Part shown: positions 45,101 to 45,777 of the stretch, one piece after another | Layout: each line of letters opens with the position of its first letter | Numbering within the stretch: position 1 is the first letter of the stretch | Origin: Verrucomicrobiales bacterium | Lineage (GTDB): Bacteria > Verrucomicrobiota > Verrucomicrobiia > Limisphaerales > CAIMTB01 | Reading direction: 5' to 3' | Assembly (NCBI GenBank): GCA_016795425.1 | Contig: JAEUHG010000042.1 | Location: 1-45,777, forward strand | DNA: 45,777 nucleotides | Notes under the pieces: model-generated | What the model was told of the DNA's origin: nothing | Seen by the model: the letters and a program-made list of their open reading frames with translations, nothing else | Databases searched by the model: none | Program-made: the position numbers and the translations under genes

Positions 45101-45777
45101 CCATCCTGCACGACCGCCACGGAGACGCGCGGCAAGGCCGTAGCGATGAAATCCACGTCCACGCCGGTGAATTGATTCAATACCAACGGCTTTCCGAAGT
45201 TCAGGGGTCGGATGTCATAGCCCCCAAGCACCCCGCCCATGCGGTAATCTCCGGCCTGCAGACCCACCAGGGTGTACCGACCGTCGCTGTCGGTGATTCC
45301 CCAGCGGTATTCCGGAGCATAAGGGGCATTGGTCTCGGAACGACCATTGTGCACCCGCACCCCCATCAACGGCGTGCCGCTCTGGTCAATCACCCGACCC
45401 GACACCCGCAACGTCCCCGGGGATCCCACCCGAATCACCAGGTGCCGCGCGGCGACACCGCCATGGAAATCGCTGACCTCGCAACGCACGACATAGTCTC
45501 CCGGTGACGCCCACCGGCGCGTGACCTCCGCGGCATTACCACCCGGATTCCCCTCGCCCAGGTCCCAAGAGTAGCTCAACGGGTCGCCATCCTCATCGGA
45601 GCCTGCCGCGGTGAAGGTCACCGGAGCACCCACCAGAACCTCCGTGGCACTGGCCTGCAGTTCCAGAGTAGGGGTGGTGTTGCTCGGGAACGCCCCGATT
45701 TCCACACGCACGTCGTAATGCACCACCTGTCGCCCCTGAACCTCGGTCGATCCGCGAGCCACCGGAGTCAGGTGCAG
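39184..45777 (-). CDS. giant Calx-beta / delta-60 surface protein (N-terminus beyond window)
   Basis: At least 2,197 residues; the frame stays open to the window end, so the 5' part is missing. Visible order, counting from GTG 45762: a PKD domain (about 30-110, DPLSYSWDLGEG), a carboxypeptidase-regulatory-type domain (115-215, GRVIDQSGTPLMGVRVHNG), and nine Calx-beta-like domains (about 215-1328; AEGDDPGVFTIRRTG, VEGNESVAVTL). Seven delta-60-type repeats follow (1329-1686; SDGKILVGGDF, DGSLLVGGVF), then two more Calx-beta domains (1690-1905). An InlB-like repeat (TLTVNQSPGG), a beta-sandwich and the terminal module end it (RLHVLERSGDLRAW ... RFYRVRVE). Calx-beta domains bind calcium and delta-60 repeats probably form a propeller. 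An adhesin-like extracellular role is likely. The C-terminal module may serve in sorting. Confidence 0.88.
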   Translation of the reverse strand: MHLTPVARGSTEVQGRQVVHYDVRVEIGAFPSNTTPTLELQASATEVLVGAPVTFTAAGSDEDGDPLSYSWDLGEGNPGGNAAEVTRRWASPGDYVVRCEVSDFHGGVAARHLVIRVGSPGTLRVSGRVIDQSGTPLMGVRVHNGRSETNAPYAPEYRWGITDSDGRYTLVGLQAGDYRMGGVLGGYDIRPLNFGKPLVLNQFTGVDVDFIATALPRVSVAVVQDGQEVNGRPASFRISRSGPTNDTLRVFFRTSGTAEAEKDYEPWGAVEVQTNTIPTALAPVTQNLEYGFVDLGPGLLSTNISFPVIGKDAAEGDESLVVTLVYPVTRTTITETDTNTVDIPGWEVLSDQGQDTWFQTRVLYQLGAVAEAQARILDEQTATNTTISIVALEKEVSEFAGDSATFVVLRNGRPPTTTLRIPIQVTGTAEAGQDFAPLPEVLEFPPDVDAVRLVIDVWDDRFVEGNESVAVTLRPGTGYRLGTPSASIIVVDNDLPTVTVTAIDAVVAEGAPSGRVSFQRTGDLGEPLEVDYLLGGTAKVGIDYAPLEGRVTIPAGASAVAIMVYPIDDASIEGEETLEVTVGDSPIYNVGNPGRAILRLRDDEFPVVTVSATDADAAEGDDPGVFTIRRTGALGSSLRVYYRFGGSAVHQSDYVASGDQILIPAGQSQVSITVTPIDDNRREDDETIDLELLPDPSYTLGQPSGAEVKLLDNGDAQPAVGFMLLNSRGPESQEQANLVVRISGNPDEGDDKAVAVAWEVLGGTATQGSDYVLTNGTLQFAYLDPEADEPLSNRIQIIPLEVINDLLPETDENLLVRLRIAAVELPSEDTNNPPTLVTNGVLDVFAVHTYIIQDDDQSQIDVSVSDPQTGETPGDPVWFAIRRTGRTNLSQVVTFQLSGSAVPASDYLDFDHVITFAPGQDEVRLPLVPIDDPVGEYREDVVLTLLTAPGASFVEDHDQATISIEDNDGTIEFVSARYEAKEGDGAARITVRRTGSTNAPATVIFQANAGTAMEFTAGRDGGSGDFVSTNGVLTFGPGVWRMEFEVSVIDDDEVEGPETVELQLSRGSDLFPLGGQNRAILTLQDNDSLLSPGTNVLAAVESDAAVKVTLVRSGPIDQPLNAKFQTANANALAGEDYEFTEGPLEFAAGVDQVQLSIPLIDDAVIEGSETFVLQILGMDDVPLGEIEVTIVDDDCAMEFAEVTREIDEDLGVVEIVVRRIGSALMPVSLNYATFSGTATAGEDFTSASGTLAFLGNRYETLTNGTGEVVFRPGETNRVIAVSILNDSLGEPDETFEIRLSNPRVTPPFLVAPFVALGASSNVTVVIRDNETPGRVDDQFQPGLGADATVRTLALQSDGKILVGGDFERFDGVVMPGLARLHADGFVDRSFNPGRGFPGGVFAALEIADGRVLVGGTFTNADSSGAGFLVRLEPDGTLSSGFTTGPDGAVRVLVNGTHPVMGGDFDVVSGLNSPGVVRLAPDGSLDRSFSTGDDGRPGVRTALAFEDGSLLVGGVFETWGVDGGRFLAALTRDGSVDRVRVSTTQPDGPVHTLVRALDGSIYVGGEFRSVGGLPRNRVARLLATGGLDPGFDPGLGANASVFGSGIQEGARVVMAGAFDEFAGETTGRFLRLSSSGVADETFFKGTGANGTIRSVAVQPDGAFLIGGDFTSVHERPRSRVARIHADEKFAEGTVEFGQAVWTVSETESEAVLEVQRSGLAKNAAQVGYASAGISAVEGQDYLPTSGVISFAPGETRRELRVGLRDDAIAEGSETVRLWLTNAVGARFGRQTTATLVIADNEAAVAFDLTSTQVGENQEALQVVVRRSGSLLSGATVRFETLSGTAIAGEDFVANTGMAVFDPGVATATIRVELRDDERIEGAESFRLVLSAPTAGLELGSQREIEVTLEDDDRPITHYTLTVNQSPGGLVLPAGGQFPIQSTQTIMALPSRNFEFARWEGTVVSAQNPLPLLMDRHHVLTARFRARDYLESFESGDFSKLPWKFAGDAPWVVTRETASGGQYSARSGNVRDRATSTLILDRETGTGGGTFDFRTASEAGWDFLEFYLNGGLVERWSGINGWQAYTFQVPAGLNRFEWRFHRDATFGGSEDAVWIDHLDLPDTTAGLPPPRLAWEVAAAPCAVRVESVAGRLHVLERSGDLRAWTPVETQTNSDAVFWMVDPGCDGSASVPRFYRVRVE

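Noticed and set aside
1..45777. CRISPR arrays, tRNA or rRNA genes, toxin-antitoxin or phage defence genes
   Set aside because: No short regularly spaced repeats, no cloverleaf or rRNA-like sequence and no recognisable defence protein was found on reading both strands; a dedicated search could still reveal a short tRNA.

Overview
This window looks like chromosomal DNA of a GC-rich, heterotrophic member of the Verrucomicrobiota, or of a close relative in the PVC group. The inference rests on protein types: exported proteins with a 'WPQWRGP' PQQ-like propeller, an OmcB/DUF11 lipoprotein, FG-GAP/ASPIC repeats, a planctomycete-type cytochrome c domain, GH172 (DUF2961), giant Calx-beta/delta-60 proteins, and a recurrent terminal module ending in F[YF]R[VIL]. 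No rRNA, tRNA, CRISPR array or taxonomic marker is present, so the assignment is an inference from gene content. Shine-Dalgarno sequences are rare, and several starts were chosen from signal peptides.

Layout: 236-2254 (+) is an exported protein with three flagellar-hook-like motifs. 2291-4702 (-) is a tight pair, a PQQ-like propeller and an exported UlaG-like metallo-hydrolase. 4937-6151 (+) is a ChrA chromate transporter. 6419-8080 (+) is an OmcB-like lipoprotein with its own promoter-like sequence and a strong terminator. 8188-10134 (-) is a complete group II intron with its reverse transcriptase, sitting directly behind a GC-rich hairpin. 10438-14532 (-) is a secreted protein with near-identical lectin-fold repeats. 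15021-18761 (+) is a two-ASPIC FG-GAP protein. 18778-20451 (-) is a GH172-type glycosidase and 20549-22699 (-) a hybrid histidine kinase. 22858-25371 (+) is an ankyrin/haem/toroid/cytochrome fusion. 25421-31081 (-) is a beta-helix plus C25-like giant. 31243-35657 (+) is a GH36 alpha-galactosidase followed by a transglutaminase/alpha-beta-hydrolase fusion. 35683-37788 (-) is a radical SAM protein. 38134-39087 (-) is a secreted haem protein, and 39184 to the window end (-) is a giant Calx-beta protein whose N-terminus lies outside the window.

Most products are predicted to be exported: two glycoside hydrolases, an esterase/transglutaminase-like enzyme, haem c proteins and very large multidomain adhesion-like proteins. 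Together they suggest a bacterium that attaches to and breaks down complex polymers. Apart from two short (+) and (-) pairs there is no long operon. No classical defence or biosynthetic island is seen. The most informative items are the fully delimited group II intron, the unusual domain fusions (22858-25371 and 33393-35657), the triplicated hook-like motif, and the terminal module shared by at least five unrelated exported proteins.
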